Source: Pseudalkalibacillus hwajinpoensis | Lineage (GTDB): Bacteria; Bacillota; Bacilli; Bacillales; Guptibacillaceae | Direction: 5' to 3' | DNA: 64,000 nt | Assembly: GCF_015234585.1 (NCBI RefSeq) | Contig: NZ_JADFCM010000008.1 | Span: 1,116,001 to 1,180,000 of the forward strand | Shown here: piece by piece, positions 9,573 through 17,509 of the stretch | Numbering within the stretch: the stretch's first letter is position 1 | Layout of the letters: each line of letters opens with the position of its first letter | The notes under the pieces: generated by a model | Database searches by the model: none | The model's input: the letters and a program-made list of their open reading frames with translations, nothing else | Told to the model about the DNA's origin: nothing | Position numbers and translations under genes: made by a program

Positions 9573-10225
9573 GAAAGCCTATTTATATTGTTGCAGGAGG
9601 ACCGGAAGAAGATCTTCCAACTCATCTTTTGACTGAAAGAAATGTAAGGTGGATTGGGGTCGATCGAGGCGTCTATACGCTTCTGAAAAACAACATTATT
9701 CCTGAACATGGATTTGGGGATTTTGACTCAGTAACCAATGAAGAAAGAGAATGGATGGAGTCACACGATTTATCGTTTACAGTCTATCCTTCTGAAAAGG
9801 ACCACACAGATTTAGAAATCGCTCTTGATTGGGCCATCGATGAAGATCCTGAAGAGATTACAATGTATGGGGTAACAGGTGGTAGGCTTGATCATAGCTG
9901 GATGAACGTTCAGATGTTAATTAAGGGCGTGAAGTCACACGTGAAGCTTGCTATTGAGGATAAATTAAATCGATTGGAAATGAAAGAGCCTGGCACATAT
10001 ACTGTCCAAAAGGATCATCGTTTTCCCTATATGTCTTTTCTCTCCTTTACTCCTGAAGTCAAAGGCTTAACGCTAATTGGATATCGTTATCCCCTTAAGA
10101 ATAGACATATTTCATGGGGGTCAAGTTTATGTATTAGCAATGAACTGATCGAGGAAAATGGGTCTTATTCATTTAATCAGGGCATACTATTGGTGGTAAG
10201 AAGTTCGGACGCCGAGCAGGTTTAG
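9569..10225 (+). CDS. thiN: Thiamine pyrophosphokinase
   Basis: Converts thiamine plus ATP to thiamine pyrophosphate (TPP). The 218-residue protein carries the family motifs: VAGGPEED, GVDRG, GFGDFDSV with catalytic aspartates, KDHTDLE, and GVTGGRLDH. The C-terminal half is the all-beta thiamine-binding domain (SWGSSLCISNE). It overlaps thiT by ATGA. Together they make a minimal thiamine salvage unit, and the gene keeps the B. subtilis position between rpe and spoVM. Confidence 0.93.
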   Translation: MRKPIYIVAGGPEEDLPTHLLTERNVRWIGVDRGVYTLLKNNIIPEHGFGDFDSVTNEEREWMESHDLSFTVYPSEKDHTDLEIALDWAIDEDPEEITMYGVTGGRLDHSWMNVQMLIKGVKSHVKLAIEDKLNRLEMKEPGTYTVQKDHRFPYMSFLSFTPEVKGLTLIGYRYPLKNRHISWGSSLCISNELIEENGSYSFNQGILLVVRSSDAEQV

Positions 10226-10323
10226 GTACTATTTTAATTTCGGCGAATATAATAGTAATGCATCTTATATTCTCATATTGTTCATCCTGGGGTCCATCTT
10301 TGACTTTCTGAGGAGGGGGAAAT

Positions 10324-10407
10324 ATGAAGTTCTATACGATTAAATTACCAAAGTTTCTCGGCGGGTTTGTGAGAGCAGTGCTAGGGTCTTTCAAAAAAAA
10401 TGAATAG
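10324..10407 (+). CDS. spoVM: Stage V sporulation protein SpoVM, 27 residues
   Basis: A tiny amphipathic-helix protein that marks the convex forespore membrane and recruits SpoIVA to start coat assembly. The reading frame is ATG at 10324 to TAG at 10405 and encodes 27 residues beginning MKFYTIKLPKFLGGFVR. It is nearly identical to the 26-residue B. subtilis protein, including Pro9, which is needed for curvature sensing. An AGGAGGGGG site lies at 10311-10319. A box TCATATT at 10273-10279 resembles a sigma-E -35, but no convincing -10 follows at the right distance. The gene is direct evidence of an endospore former. Confidence 0.95.
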   Translation: MKFYTIKLPKFLGGFVRAVLGSFKKNE

Positions 10408-10415
10408 CTTAGAAA

Positions 10416-10446
10416 CAAAAAAAGCACCCGTGTGGGTGCTTTTTTG
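10416..10446. terminator. Bidirectional terminator between spoVM and rpmB
   Basis: The stem AAAAAAGCACCC/GGGTGCTTTTTT with a four-base GTGT loop has a poly-T tail on both strands. It separates the convergent spoVM and rpmB genes. Confidence 0.9.
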
Positions 10447-10453
10447 CATGTTA

Positions 10454-10639
10454 CTATGCGCGTTCGATTTTGCCTGATTTAAGAGCACGAGCAGATACAT
10501 AAACTTTCTTAGGTTTACCATCTACCATGATGCGTACCTTTTGAAGGTTAGCACCAAATTTACGTTTAGTTGTATTCAACGCGTGAGAACGTTTGTTACC
10601 AAACGAAGTTTTGCGTCCAGTGATTGCACATTTAGCCAT
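10454..10639 (-). CDS. rpmB: 50S ribosomal protein L28
   Basis: A 61-residue basic ribosomal protein with the L28 pattern: CAITGRKT at the N-terminus, RSHALN, the GANLQKVR core and a [10 protein letters not shown] end. AAGGAGG lies just upstream on the minus strand. It is transcribed against all its neighbours, as in B. subtilis, from its own promoter at 10698-10726. It is one of only two minus-strand genes in the window. Confidence 0.97.
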   Translation of the reverse strand: MAKCAITGRKTSFGNKRSHALNTTKRKFGANLQKVRIMVDGKPKKVYVSARALKSGKIERA

Positions 10640-10697
10640 TGTTTCTACCTCCTTACTGTCCTACATTGCACAAGAAGTGCAGGATAAATCCTCCACT

Positions 10698-10726
10698 ATA
10701 GTATCATGTAGGTGTAGTGAATGCAA
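10698..10726 (-). promoter_or_regulatory. Sigma-A promoter of rpmB
   Basis: Read on the minus strand: TTGCAT (-35, 10721-10726), a 17-bp spacer, then TACTAT (-10, 10698-10703) with an extended TG upstream. A small leader hairpin with stem GCAC/GTGC lies between the promoter and the ribosome binding site. Confidence 0.75.
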
Positions 10727-10870
10727 GATGTTTAACACGTCTTATCAAGAAAAAAACTTAACAGTAAAAGCTTATCATATTAGAGGTTTTATACGATGAA
10801 CTTTTATTATGACTAATAGTGTAGTAAAATAACGGTAGCTGTGCATAGGATTTATTTTATTTATTATTTT

Positions 10871-10966
10871 GGCTATGTAAGCTTATAGTGTTGAATTCTC
10901 GATTTTGGCTCATTTGCTTGAAACATTCGTTTTACTCATCGTTCAGTAACTTAGCCATTTTTTATG
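10871..10966. repeat. Palindromic dispersed repeat, degenerate copy A
   Basis: This segment aligns with the copy at 29096-29208. Shared blocks include GCTATGT, CTTATAGTG, CTCGATTTTGGCTCA, TGAAA and TTAGCC, in the same order and orientation. The right arm has diverged, so the hairpin is weaker here. Confidence 0.6.
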
Positions 10967-11034
10967 AACAGAATCTATACGAGGATAGAAGTAGTCAAAA
11001 GATCAGTACCCAAATCGCTAAGGGAGGAAATATA

Positions 11035-11400
11035 ATGGCAATTGAAATGAAAACCCAATACGGACAGATTGATATTTCGACGGAAGTAGTCGCTGCGATT
11101 GCAGGTGGCGCTGCGATTGATTGTTATGGTATCGTTGGAATGGCTTCACAAAAGCAATTGAAAGATGGTATTACAGAACTATTGGGAAAAGATAACTTTA
11201 GCAGAGGGATTGTCGTTCGCAAAGAAGAAGACGACGACCTTAACATTGACATGTATATTATCGTGAGCTATGGTACTAAGATTTCTGAAGTAGCCCACAA
11301 TGTGCAAACAAAAGTGAAATATCAGCTTGATCAAATGCTTGGGCTATCAATTGATTCAGTAAACATATACGTCCAAGGGGTTAGAGTAACGAACCCTTAA
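11035..11400 (+). CDS. yloU: Asp23/Gls24 family envelope stress response protein YloU
   Basis: A 121-residue member of the Asp23/Gls24 family, found next to fakA across Firmicutes. The protein has the typical segments: YGQIDISTEVVAAIAG near the N-terminus and VNIYVQGVRV at the C-terminus. The start at 11035 is set by GGGAGGAAAT just upstream; an upstream in-frame ATG at 10888 lies inside repeat sequence and lacks a good binding site. The exact function is unknown. The tight link to fakA suggests a role at the membrane or in fatty-acid use. Confidence 0.9.
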   Translation: MAIEMKTQYGQIDISTEVVAAIAGGAAIDCYGIVGMASQKQLKDGITELLGKDNFSRGIVVRKEEDDDLNIDMYIIVSYGTKISEVAHNVQTKVKYQLDQMLGLSIDSVNIYVQGVRVTNP

Positions 11401-11422
11401 ACGGAGTTAGGAGGAAAAGTCT

Positions 11423-13099
11423 GTGACGATTCAAAAGATTGATGGGAAGCGTTTTGCGCAAATGGTCCTTGAAGGAGCAAACAACCTTTCAAAGAATGCC
11501 AAGATGGTAGATGCGCTTAATGTTTTTCCAGTGCCGGATGGAGATACTGGTACAAACATGAACTTAACAATTACGTCTGGAGCAGCTGAAGTAAGATCGA
11601 GCAGCTCAGATAAAGTAGGAGATGTCGCATCTCTTTTTGCAAGAGGATTATTAATGGGCGCGCGAGGAAACTCTGGCGTAATTCTTTCTCAGCTATTTCG
11701 AGGATTTTCGAAATCGATCGAAGGAAAGTCTGAGATCACAAGTGTTGAACTAGCCGCTGCTCTTGAAAACGGGGTGGATTCTGCCTATAAAGCCGTTATG
11801 AAACCAGTGGAAGGTACAATTCTTACAGTAGCTAAAGACGCTGCTCGAAAAGCAGTGAAGTCTTCAAAGAAAATATCAGACGTGGTTGAATTAATGCAGG
11901 TAGTAGTTAAAGAGGGGAAAGAATCCCTCAATCGTACTCCTGATCTTCTTCCAGTTCTGAAAGAAGTCGGTGTCGTTGACTCAGGTGGCCAGGGACTTTT
12001 ACTTATTTATGAAGGGTTTCTAGCGGTTCTAGAAGGAAAAGAAACGCCCGATTCATCCGTTGACCAAGAGAAAATGGACGAACTCGTTAGAGCTGAGCAC
12101 CACAAAAGTGCGCAGGGTCATATGAAAACGGAAGACATTGAATTTGGTTACTGTACAGAGTTCATGGTTCAATTCGAAAATGAGAAGCTTGCCAAATCGC
12201 CATATGATGAGGAAGCATTCCGAAACGAACTCGATAAACATGGGGATTCGCTTTTGGTTGTATCTGACGAAGATCTCGTTAAAGTACATATGCATACAGA
12301 GTACCCGGGAAATATTATGACGTATGCACAGAATTACGGGAGCTTAATTAAAATTAAGATTGAGAATATGCGTGAGCAGCATTCTACAATCTTAAAAGAA
12401 GAACGTCCCGAGCCTGTTAAGCAGGAGAAGCCGGCGGAACGAAAAAAATACGCAATTATTACGGTTTCCATGGGAGACGGGATCGCTACTTTGTTTGAAA
12501 GCTTAGGTGCGAATTATGTGATCCCAGGTGGCCAGACGATGAACCCAAGTACCGAAGATATCATTAAAGCGATTGAAGAAGTTTATGCTGAGAATATTAT
12601 TATCTTACCGAATAATAGTAATATTGTGATGACTGCACAGCAGGCAGCTTCAGTCGTAGATGAGAATGTAATTGTGATTCCTTCTAAAACAGTTCCTCAA
12701 GGTATTTCTAGTCTTCTTGGCTTCAATCCATCGGTTGATCCTGAAGCTAATGAGGAAGCAATGAAAGAAAGCCTTTCATCTGTTAAATCAGGACAAGTTA
12801 CGTTTGCGGTTAGAGATACAAAGATTGATGGTATCGATATTACAAAAGATGATTTCATGGGAATCGCAGATGGCAAAATTATTGTTTCTGAAAAGGAACG
12901 TCTTGAAGTCGCGAAGTCGCTTCTGTCTTCTATGATTACCGAAGATGATGAAATCGTTACGATCATATATGGTGAAGATACAGATCAAGAAGAAGCTGAA
13001 AGTATTGTTGCTTATATTGAAGAGCAGTTTGATGAAGTAGAAGTAGAACTTCACGAAGGTAAACAGCCGATATATAGCTATATCATGGCAGTGGAATAA
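11423..13099 (+). CDS. fakA: Fatty acid kinase catalytic subunit FakA (YloV, DAK family)
   Basis: FakA phosphorylates fatty acids held by a FakB binding protein, giving acyl-phosphate for phospholipid synthesis. The 558-residue protein starts with a DAK-type nucleotide-binding domain: NVFPVPDGDTGTNM with the Mg-binding aspartates, GARGNSGVILSQ and VDSGGQGLL. A middle domain and a C-terminal DegV-like domain (from about residue 340) follow. The start is GTG at 11423 with AGGAGG upstream. Its product enters the PlsX/acyl-phosphate pathway, whose gene is 4.4 kb downstream. No FakB gene is in the window. Confidence 0.92.
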   Translation: MTIQKIDGKRFAQMVLEGANNLSKNAKMVDALNVFPVPDGDTGTNMNLTITSGAAEVRSSSSDKVGDVASLFARGLLMGARGNSGVILSQLFRGFSKSIEGKSEITSVELAAALENGVDSAYKAVMKPVEGTILTVAKDAARKAVKSSKKISDVVELMQVVVKEGKESLNRTPDLLPVLKEVGVVDSGGQGLLLIYEGFLAVLEGKETPDSSVDQEKMDELVRAEHHKSAQGHMKTEDIEFGYCTEFMVQFENEKLAKSPYDEEAFRNELDKHGDSLLVVSDEDLVKVHMHTEYPGNIMTYAQNYGSLIKIKIENMREQHSTILKEERPEPVKQEKPAERKKYAIITVSMGDGIATLFESLGANYVIPGGQTMNPSTEDIIKAIEEVYAENIIILPNNSNIVMTAQQAASVVDENVIVIPSKTVPQGISSLLGFNPSVDPEANEEAMKESLSSVKSGQVTFAVRDTKIDGIDITKDDFMGIADGKIIVSEKERLEVAKSLLSSMITEDDEIVTIIYGEDTDQEEAESIVAYIEEQFDEVEVELHEGKQPIYSYIMAVE

Positions 13100-13113
13100 A
13101 TGTTTCATATTTG

Positions 13114-13154
13114 CAGAAAAAGAAACGTGGCTTGAGCCAGGTTTTCTTTTTCTG
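13114..13154 (+). terminator. Terminator after fakA
   Basis: A long inverted repeat (CAGAAAAAGAAA with TTTCTTTTTCTG, plus inner TGGCT/AGCCA) ends in a T-rich arm. It separates fakA from sdaAB. Confidence 0.75.
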
Positions 13155-13206
13155 TAAAGAACATCTTTTGTGAGATAAAGTGTATATGGTGAAAGGTGGC
13201 ATCAAT

Positions 13207-13869
13207 GTGAAGTTTCGCAGTGTTTTTGACATTATTGGTCCTGTTATGATTGGTCCTTCAAGCTCCCATACGGCTGGAGCAGCAAGAATTGGTCGAGTTG
13301 CTAGACATTTGTTTGGTCGTGAGCCAAAGACGATTACAATTTCTCTTTATGGTTCATTTGCAAGAACGTACAAAGGACACGGTACGGATGTTGCCCTAGT
13401 CGGTGGCGTGCTTGATTTTGATACTTACGATGAGCGAATAGTGAATGCGCTTACAATTGCAAAAGAGAAGAAAATCAAAGTTCGTTTTACTGAAGAGGAT
13501 GCCTTAACAGATCACCCTAATACTGCTCGAATTCATCTCACTGATGAGAAGGGTGAACTTGAGCTTGTCGGGATCTCGATAGGTGGAGGTAAAATCGAAG
13601 TCATTGAGTTAAATGGGTTTGCGCTCGGTCTTTCAGGGAACAGTCCAGCTATTCTTGTAGTCCATAATGATCGTTTCGGTGCCATTGCAGGTGTATCTAA
13701 TACGTTAGCAAAGCATGAAATTAATATCGGTCATATGAACGTTTCACGAAAAGAAAAGGGCAAGGAAGCATTGATGACGATTGAAGTGGATCAAAATATC
13801 CCTCAAGTTGTATTAGATGAGGTTGAGTTGTTACCGAATATTATTCAAGTCGCAAAAATTAGCGATTAA
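13207..13869 (+). CDS. sdaAB: L-serine dehydratase, beta subunit (ACT domain)
   Basis: The beta subunit of the iron-sulfur L-serine deaminase, which converts serine to pyruvate and ammonia. The 220-residue protein has the SDH-beta signature IGPSSSHTAGAARIG near the start and a C-terminal ACT domain (about 150-220) likely to bind serine. GTG at 13207 is chosen because AAAGGTGG precedes it and the protein then begins as in the family (VKFRSVFDIIGP). It is followed by sdaAA after 20 bp. Confidence 0.94.
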   Translation: MKFRSVFDIIGPVMIGPSSSHTAGAARIGRVARHLFGREPKTITISLYGSFARTYKGHGTDVALVGGVLDFDTYDERIVNALTIAKEKKIKVRFTEEDALTDHPNTARIHLTDEKGELELVGISIGGGKIEVIELNGFALGLSGNSPAILVVHNDRFGAIAGVSNTLAKHEINIGHMNVSRKEKGKEALMTIEVDQNIPQVVLDEVELLPNIIQVAKISD

Positions 13870-13889
13870 GATATAGAGGAGGAATGGGT

Positions 13890-14777
13890 ATGTTTCGTAA
13901 CGTAGCAGAACTAGTAGAATTAGCGCAATCGAAAAATAAACCAATTTCTGAAATTATGATTGAACAGGAAATGGACTTCAGAGGAAATACCCGAGAAGAA
14001 GTTTATGCTCAAATGAAAAATAACCTTGTTGTTATGGAGCAAGCGGTTGAACGGGGAATTAATGAGGATGTTCGCTCTCATTCAGGATTAACTGGCGGAG
14101 ATGCAGTGCTGCTTCAAAACTATATGAAGACAGGGAATTCACTATCCGGACAAACAATGCTTGATGCGGTAAGTAAAGCGATCGCTACGAATGAAGTGAA
14201 TGCAGCGATGGGAACCATTTGTGCGACGCCAACAGCAGGGTCTGCAGGAGTGGTACCTGGGACACTCTTCGCAATTCGGGAGAAAGTGAATCCTACAGAA
14301 GAGCAGATGGTGAGATACCTCTTTACTTCAGGAGCATTTGGGTTTGTTGTAGCTAATAATGCTTCCATTTCAGGTGCTGCAGGTGGCTGTCAGGCTGAAG
14401 TAGGATCAGCAACTGGGATGGCTGCGGCAGCGATTGTAGAATTAATGGGTGGTACTCCTGAACAATCTTCTCATGCGTTTGCGATTGCACTTAAGAACAT
14501 GCTTGGTCTTGTATGTGACCCTGTAGCTGGACTTGTCGAGGTTCCTTGCGTTAAGCGAAATGCCATGGGCGCTTCCAACGCACTAGTTGCAGCAGATATG
14601 TCTCTTGCAGGTATTACGAGTCGCATTCCATGTGATGAAGTGATTGATGCAATGTACAAAATTGGGCAATCTATGCCTTCTACTCTTCGAGAAACGGCTC
14701 AAGGAGGACTTGCAGCAACGCCAACTGGCCGAGAGTTAGAAGCGAAAATATTTGGAGTATCCCTTGATAGGAAATGA
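13890..14777 (+). CDS. sdaAA: L-serine dehydratase, alpha subunit (iron-sulfur)
   Basis: The catalytic subunit that carries the [4Fe-4S] cluster. The 295-residue protein contains TGGDA, ATNEVNAAMGTICATPTAGS, SGAAGGCQAE and LVCDPVAGLVEVPC, which supply the conserved cysteines. ATG at 13890 is preferred over 13884: GAGGAGG at 13876-13882 is then seven bases away rather than one, and the protein begins MFRNV as in B. subtilis. Confidence 0.94.
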   Translation: MFRNVAELVELAQSKNKPISEIMIEQEMDFRGNTREEVYAQMKNNLVVMEQAVERGINEDVRSHSGLTGGDAVLLQNYMKTGNSLSGQTMLDAVSKAIATNEVNAAMGTICATPTAGSAGVVPGTLFAIREKVNPTEEQMVRYLFTSGAFGFVVANNASISGAAGGCQAEVGSATGMAAAAIVELMGGTPEQSSHAFAIALKNMLGLVCDPVAGLVEVPCVKRNAMGASNALVAADMSLAGITSRIPCDEVIDAMYKIGQSMPSTLRETAQGGLAATPTGRELEAKIFGVSLDRK

Positions 14778-14787
14778 GTGAAGATCA

Positions 14788-16818
14788 ATGGACGATCGGA
14801 TTACACAGATAAAAGGAATTGGTGATGAGAAAGCAGCGTCTATTTCATCAATCGGCATAAACAGAATACAAGATTTAATTGAATATTTTCCATTTCGCTA
14901 TGAAGATTATGAGTTGAAAGATCTCGCTGATGTGAAACATGAAGAGCGAGCTACACTTGAAGGGAAAGTTCATAGTGAACCGGTAGTTCGCTTTTATGGA
15001 AAGAAAAAATCACGATTGTCCGTAAGGCTGTTAGTAGGGAAATTCCTCATAACAGCCGTTTTTTTTAATCGTGCTTTTCTAAAAAAGCAGTTTACGTTAG
15101 GACAGATTGTTACCGTTACTGGCAAATGGGATCAACATAAAATGACGCTTTCAGCAAATGAAATCACGTTCTCCAGTCATAACCCAGACGGTACAATTGA
15201 GCCGATCTATCCTGTAGGTGGAGACGTGACGGTGAAGGCAATGAAGCGATATATCCAGCTTGCTTTGAATCAGTTTGGAGAACAAATTGAAGAAAACCTT
15301 CCACCTCAAATGCTTGAAAGGTATAAGTTGATGCCAAGGAAGGATGCCGTCTTAATGATGCATTCGCCTCCTTCTCATGAAGGACTTAAGCAAGCGAGAC
15401 GTCGTTTTGTTTATGAAGAACTACTCCAATTTCAGTTAAAAATGCAGATTTTCCGAAAAAGGGAACGTGAAAGCACTGAAGGAGCTTCTCAAGTTTTTGA
15501 AAAAGAAAAATTAGAGGAGTTTGTTCAAAGCCTTCCTTTTCCATTAACAGGCGCACAAAATCGCGTAGTAGGAGAGATATTGAAGGATATGGAAAGCTCC
15601 TATCGCATGAATCGCCTGCTCCAAGGTGATGTAGGTTCTGGTAAAACTGTAGTAGCGGCTATTGGCTTATATGCATCTTACTTAGCTGGTCACCAGGGGG
15701 CGTTAATGGTTCCGACGGAAATTCTAGCAGAACAGCATTACGAATCATTTCAGGATCTCCTAGGTAACAGACTAAAGGTGGAACTATTAACTGGGTCTGT
15801 GAAAGGTAAGAAGCGTAGAGAGATACTTGAACGACTCGCGGTTGGAGAAGTGGATCTATTAATTGGGACACATGCGTTAATACAAGATGAAGTGGTATTT
15901 CAAAATCTTGGCCTAGTTATTACGGATGAACAGCATCGGTTTGGAGTAGGACAGCGCAGAGTGCTAAGAGAAAAGGGATTAAGTCCGGATGTTCTTTATA
16001 TGACGGCAACACCTATCCCAAGGACGCTTGCTATTTCGGTATTTGGTGATATGGATGTTTCGACGATAGATGAAATGCCTGCAGGGCGTAAACCAATTGA
16101 GACATATTGGGCAAAGCCAGGAATGCTACCGCGTGTTATCGATTTTGTGAAAAAAGAATTAGATCATGGCAGACAGGGCTATGTGATCTGCCCGCTTATT
16201 GAAGAATCAGAGAAGTTGGATGTACAAAATGCGATTGATGTTCATTTTCAAATGCAAACAGCATTGCCTGACTATCAAGTAGGTTTAATGCATGGACGTC
16301 TAAGCTCAGATGAAAAGGAAGCCGTAATGGAGGAATTCAGTACGAATGACGTCCAGCTTCTTGTATCTACAACGGTTGTTGAGGTTGGGGTAAACGTCCC
16401 AAATGCGACAATTATGGTAATCTATGATGCAGAACGATTTGGCCTTGCTCAACTTCATCAACTGAGAGGTCGAGTAGGTCGTGGAAGTGAGCAATCTTAT
16501 TGCATATTACTAGCAGATCCGAAATCTGAAGTAGGCAAAGAGCGAATGCAAATTATGACAGAATCGAATGATGGCTTTGTTCTTTCTCAGCGTGATTTAG
16601 AACTTCGAGGACCTGGAGACTTTTTTGGACGTAAACAAAGTGGTTTGCCTGAATTTAAAGTAGCCGACCTGGTGCATGATTATCGCGTGCTAGAAGTAGC
16701 TCGAAATGATGCAGCTGCTCTCGTAGAGTCCACCGCATTTTGGGAAGATGGGACATACCGCAGTTTACGAGACTATCTGACAGAGCAGGGCGTTTTAAGT
16801 GGAGAAAAATTGGATTAG
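14788..16818 (+). CDS. recG: ATP-dependent DNA helicase RecG
   Basis: A branched-DNA translocase that remodels stalled forks and Holliday junctions. It is 676 residues long, close to the family norm. An N-terminal wedge/OB domain (about 50-150) is followed by the helicase core: QGDVGSGKTVVA (Walker A), the ITDEQHRFG box, MTATPIPRTL, and QLRGRVGRG in motif VI. The C-terminal segment includes SGLPEFKVADL. It begins ten bases after sdaAA. No terminator separates it from fapR except a palindrome at 16878. Confidence 0.96.
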   Translation: MDDRITQIKGIGDEKAASISSIGINRIQDLIEYFPFRYEDYELKDLADVKHEERATLEGKVHSEPVVRFYGKKKSRLSVRLLVGKFLITAVFFNRAFLKKQFTLGQIVTVTGKWDQHKMTLSANEITFSSHNPDGTIEPIYPVGGDVTVKAMKRYIQLALNQFGEQIEENLPPQMLERYKLMPRKDAVLMMHSPPSHEGLKQARRRFVYEELLQFQLKMQIFRKRERESTEGASQVFEKEKLEEFVQSLPFPLTGAQNRVVGEILKDMESSYRMNRLLQGDVGSGKTVVAAIGLYASYLAGHQGALMVPTEILAEQHYESFQDLLGNRLKVELLTGSVKGKKRREILERLAVGEVDLLIGTHALIQDEVVFQNLGLVITDEQHRFGVGQRRVLREKGLSPDVLYMTATPIPRTLAISVFGDMDVSTIDEMPAGRKPIETYWAKPGMLPRVIDFVKKELDHGRQGYVICPLIEESEKLDVQNAIDVHFQMQTALPDYQVGLMHGRLSSDEKEAVMEEFSTNDVQLLVSTTVVEVGVNVPNATIMVIYDAERFGLAQLHQLRGRVGRGSEQSYCILLADPKSEVGKERMQIMTESNDGFVLSQRDLELRGPGDFFGRKQSGLPEFKVADLVHDYRVLEVARNDAAALVESTAFWEDGTYRSLRDYLTEQGVLSGEKLD

Positions 16819-16819
16819 C

Positions 16820-16848
16820 TTGCATAATCAACATGCTCGGTATATACT
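16820..16848 (+). promoter_or_regulatory. Sigma-A promoter of fapR-plsX-fabD-fabG
   Basis: TTGCAT (-35, 16820-16825), a 17-bp spacer, then TATACT (-10, 16843-16848). It starts at the recG stop codon and is followed at once by a FapR-type operator. Confidence 0.75.
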
Positions 16849-16853
16849 ACCTT

Positions 16854-16870
16854 TTAGGACCTAGTCATAA
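16854..16870 (+). promoter_or_regulatory. Candidate FapR operator (autoregulation, malonyl-CoA controlled)
   Basis: The 17-bp site reads TTAGGACCTAGTCATAA. It is symmetric in the form TTAnGAC-N3-GTCnTAA and agrees at 12 of 17 positions with the B. subtilis FapR consensus as I recall it (TTAGTACCTGATACTAA). It covers the predicted transcription start of fapR, where binding would block initiation until malonyl-CoA releases the repressor. Confidence 0.7.
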
Positions 16871-16877
16871 GACTGAG

Positions 16878-16906
16878 ATAAAGAGGATCAACTTGATCCT
16901 CTTTAT
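16878..16906 (+). repeat. Perfect 29-bp palindrome in the fapR leader
   Basis: Two 14-bp arms (ATAAAGAGGATCAA and its exact complement) flank a single C. It lies 34 bp before fapR and downstream of the fapR promoter. There is no clean T-tract after it, so a simple terminator for recG is not certain; it would form a long hairpin in the fapR leader RNA. Confidence 0.7.
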
Positions 16907-16940
16907 CCGTTTATTAATGCTAGATAGGCGGCGGTAGTAT

Positions 16941-17498
16941 ATGAAGAGGAGTAAGAAAGATCGGCAAAGTCAGCTAAAGGAAACGATTGAGAGCACTCCC
17001 TTTATCACAGATGAGGAGCTTGCTGATAAATTTAATGTAAGCATTCAAACCATCAGACTGGATCGTCTTGAGCTCTCCATTCCAGAATTAAGAGAGCGAA
17101 TTAAGTATGTGGCACAACAGCAGCTTGATGAGGTGAAAGCACTTCCGATTGATGAAGTAATCGGTCAGGTGGTCGATTTACAGCTTGATGAAAGTGCAAT
17201 TTCCATATTGGACATTCGCCCTGAACACGTTTTTTCAAGAAACAAAATCGCAAGAGGACATCACCTTTTTGCGCAGGCGAATTCACTTGCTGTTGCTATA
17301 ATTGATGATGAGCTTGCACTGACAGCAAAAGCAAATATTCGCTTTTCAAGTCAGGTTAATGAAGGAGAGCGAGTAGTTGCGAAAGCTGTAGTGACAGATC
17401 AACGGAAAGACCGGACAACGGTTGAAGTTAATAGCTTCGTCCAGAATGAGAATGTCTTTTCTGGTGAATTTGTCATGTATCGCTCGACTAAATCCTGA
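16941..17498 (+). CDS. fapR: Fatty acid and phospholipid biosynthesis regulator FapR
   Basis: A DeoR-like repressor of fab and pls genes whose effector is malonyl-CoA. The 185-residue protein has an N-terminal helix-turn-helix ([19 protein letters not shown], about residues 22-42). A linker and a C-terminal hot-dog fold domain (about 75-185) binding malonyl-CoA follow, with the conserved [16 protein letters not shown] segment. GGCGG precedes the ATG. It heads the plsX-fabD-fabG run, and its own promoter carries a matching operator. Confidence 0.94.
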   Translation: MKRSKKDRQSQLKETIESTPFITDEELADKFNVSIQTIRLDRLELSIPELRERIKYVAQQQLDEVKALPIDEVIGQVVDLQLDESAISILDIRPEHVFSRNKIARGHHLFAQANSLAVAIIDDELALTAKANIRFSSQVNEGERVVAKAVVTDQRKDRTTVEVNSFVQNENVFSGEFVMYRSTKS

Positions 17499-17509
17499 AG
17501 GGAAGTTGT

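Larger units (their letters stand above)
10640..11034. other. 395-bp divergent intergenic region between rpmB and yloU
   Basis: The left part holds the rpmB promoter and leader (minus strand). The right part holds a degenerate copy of a palindromic repeat (about 10871-10966) and then the yloU ribosome binding site GGGAGG at 11022-11027. No convincing promoter for yloU was found. A TAAAAT box at 10825-10830 lacks a good -35. Confidence 0.7.

Noticed and set aside
10226..10323. Sigma-E promoter for spoVM
   Set aside because: A perfect -35-like TCATATT is present at 10273, but no acceptable -10 lies 13-15 bp downstream, so it was not listed as a feature.
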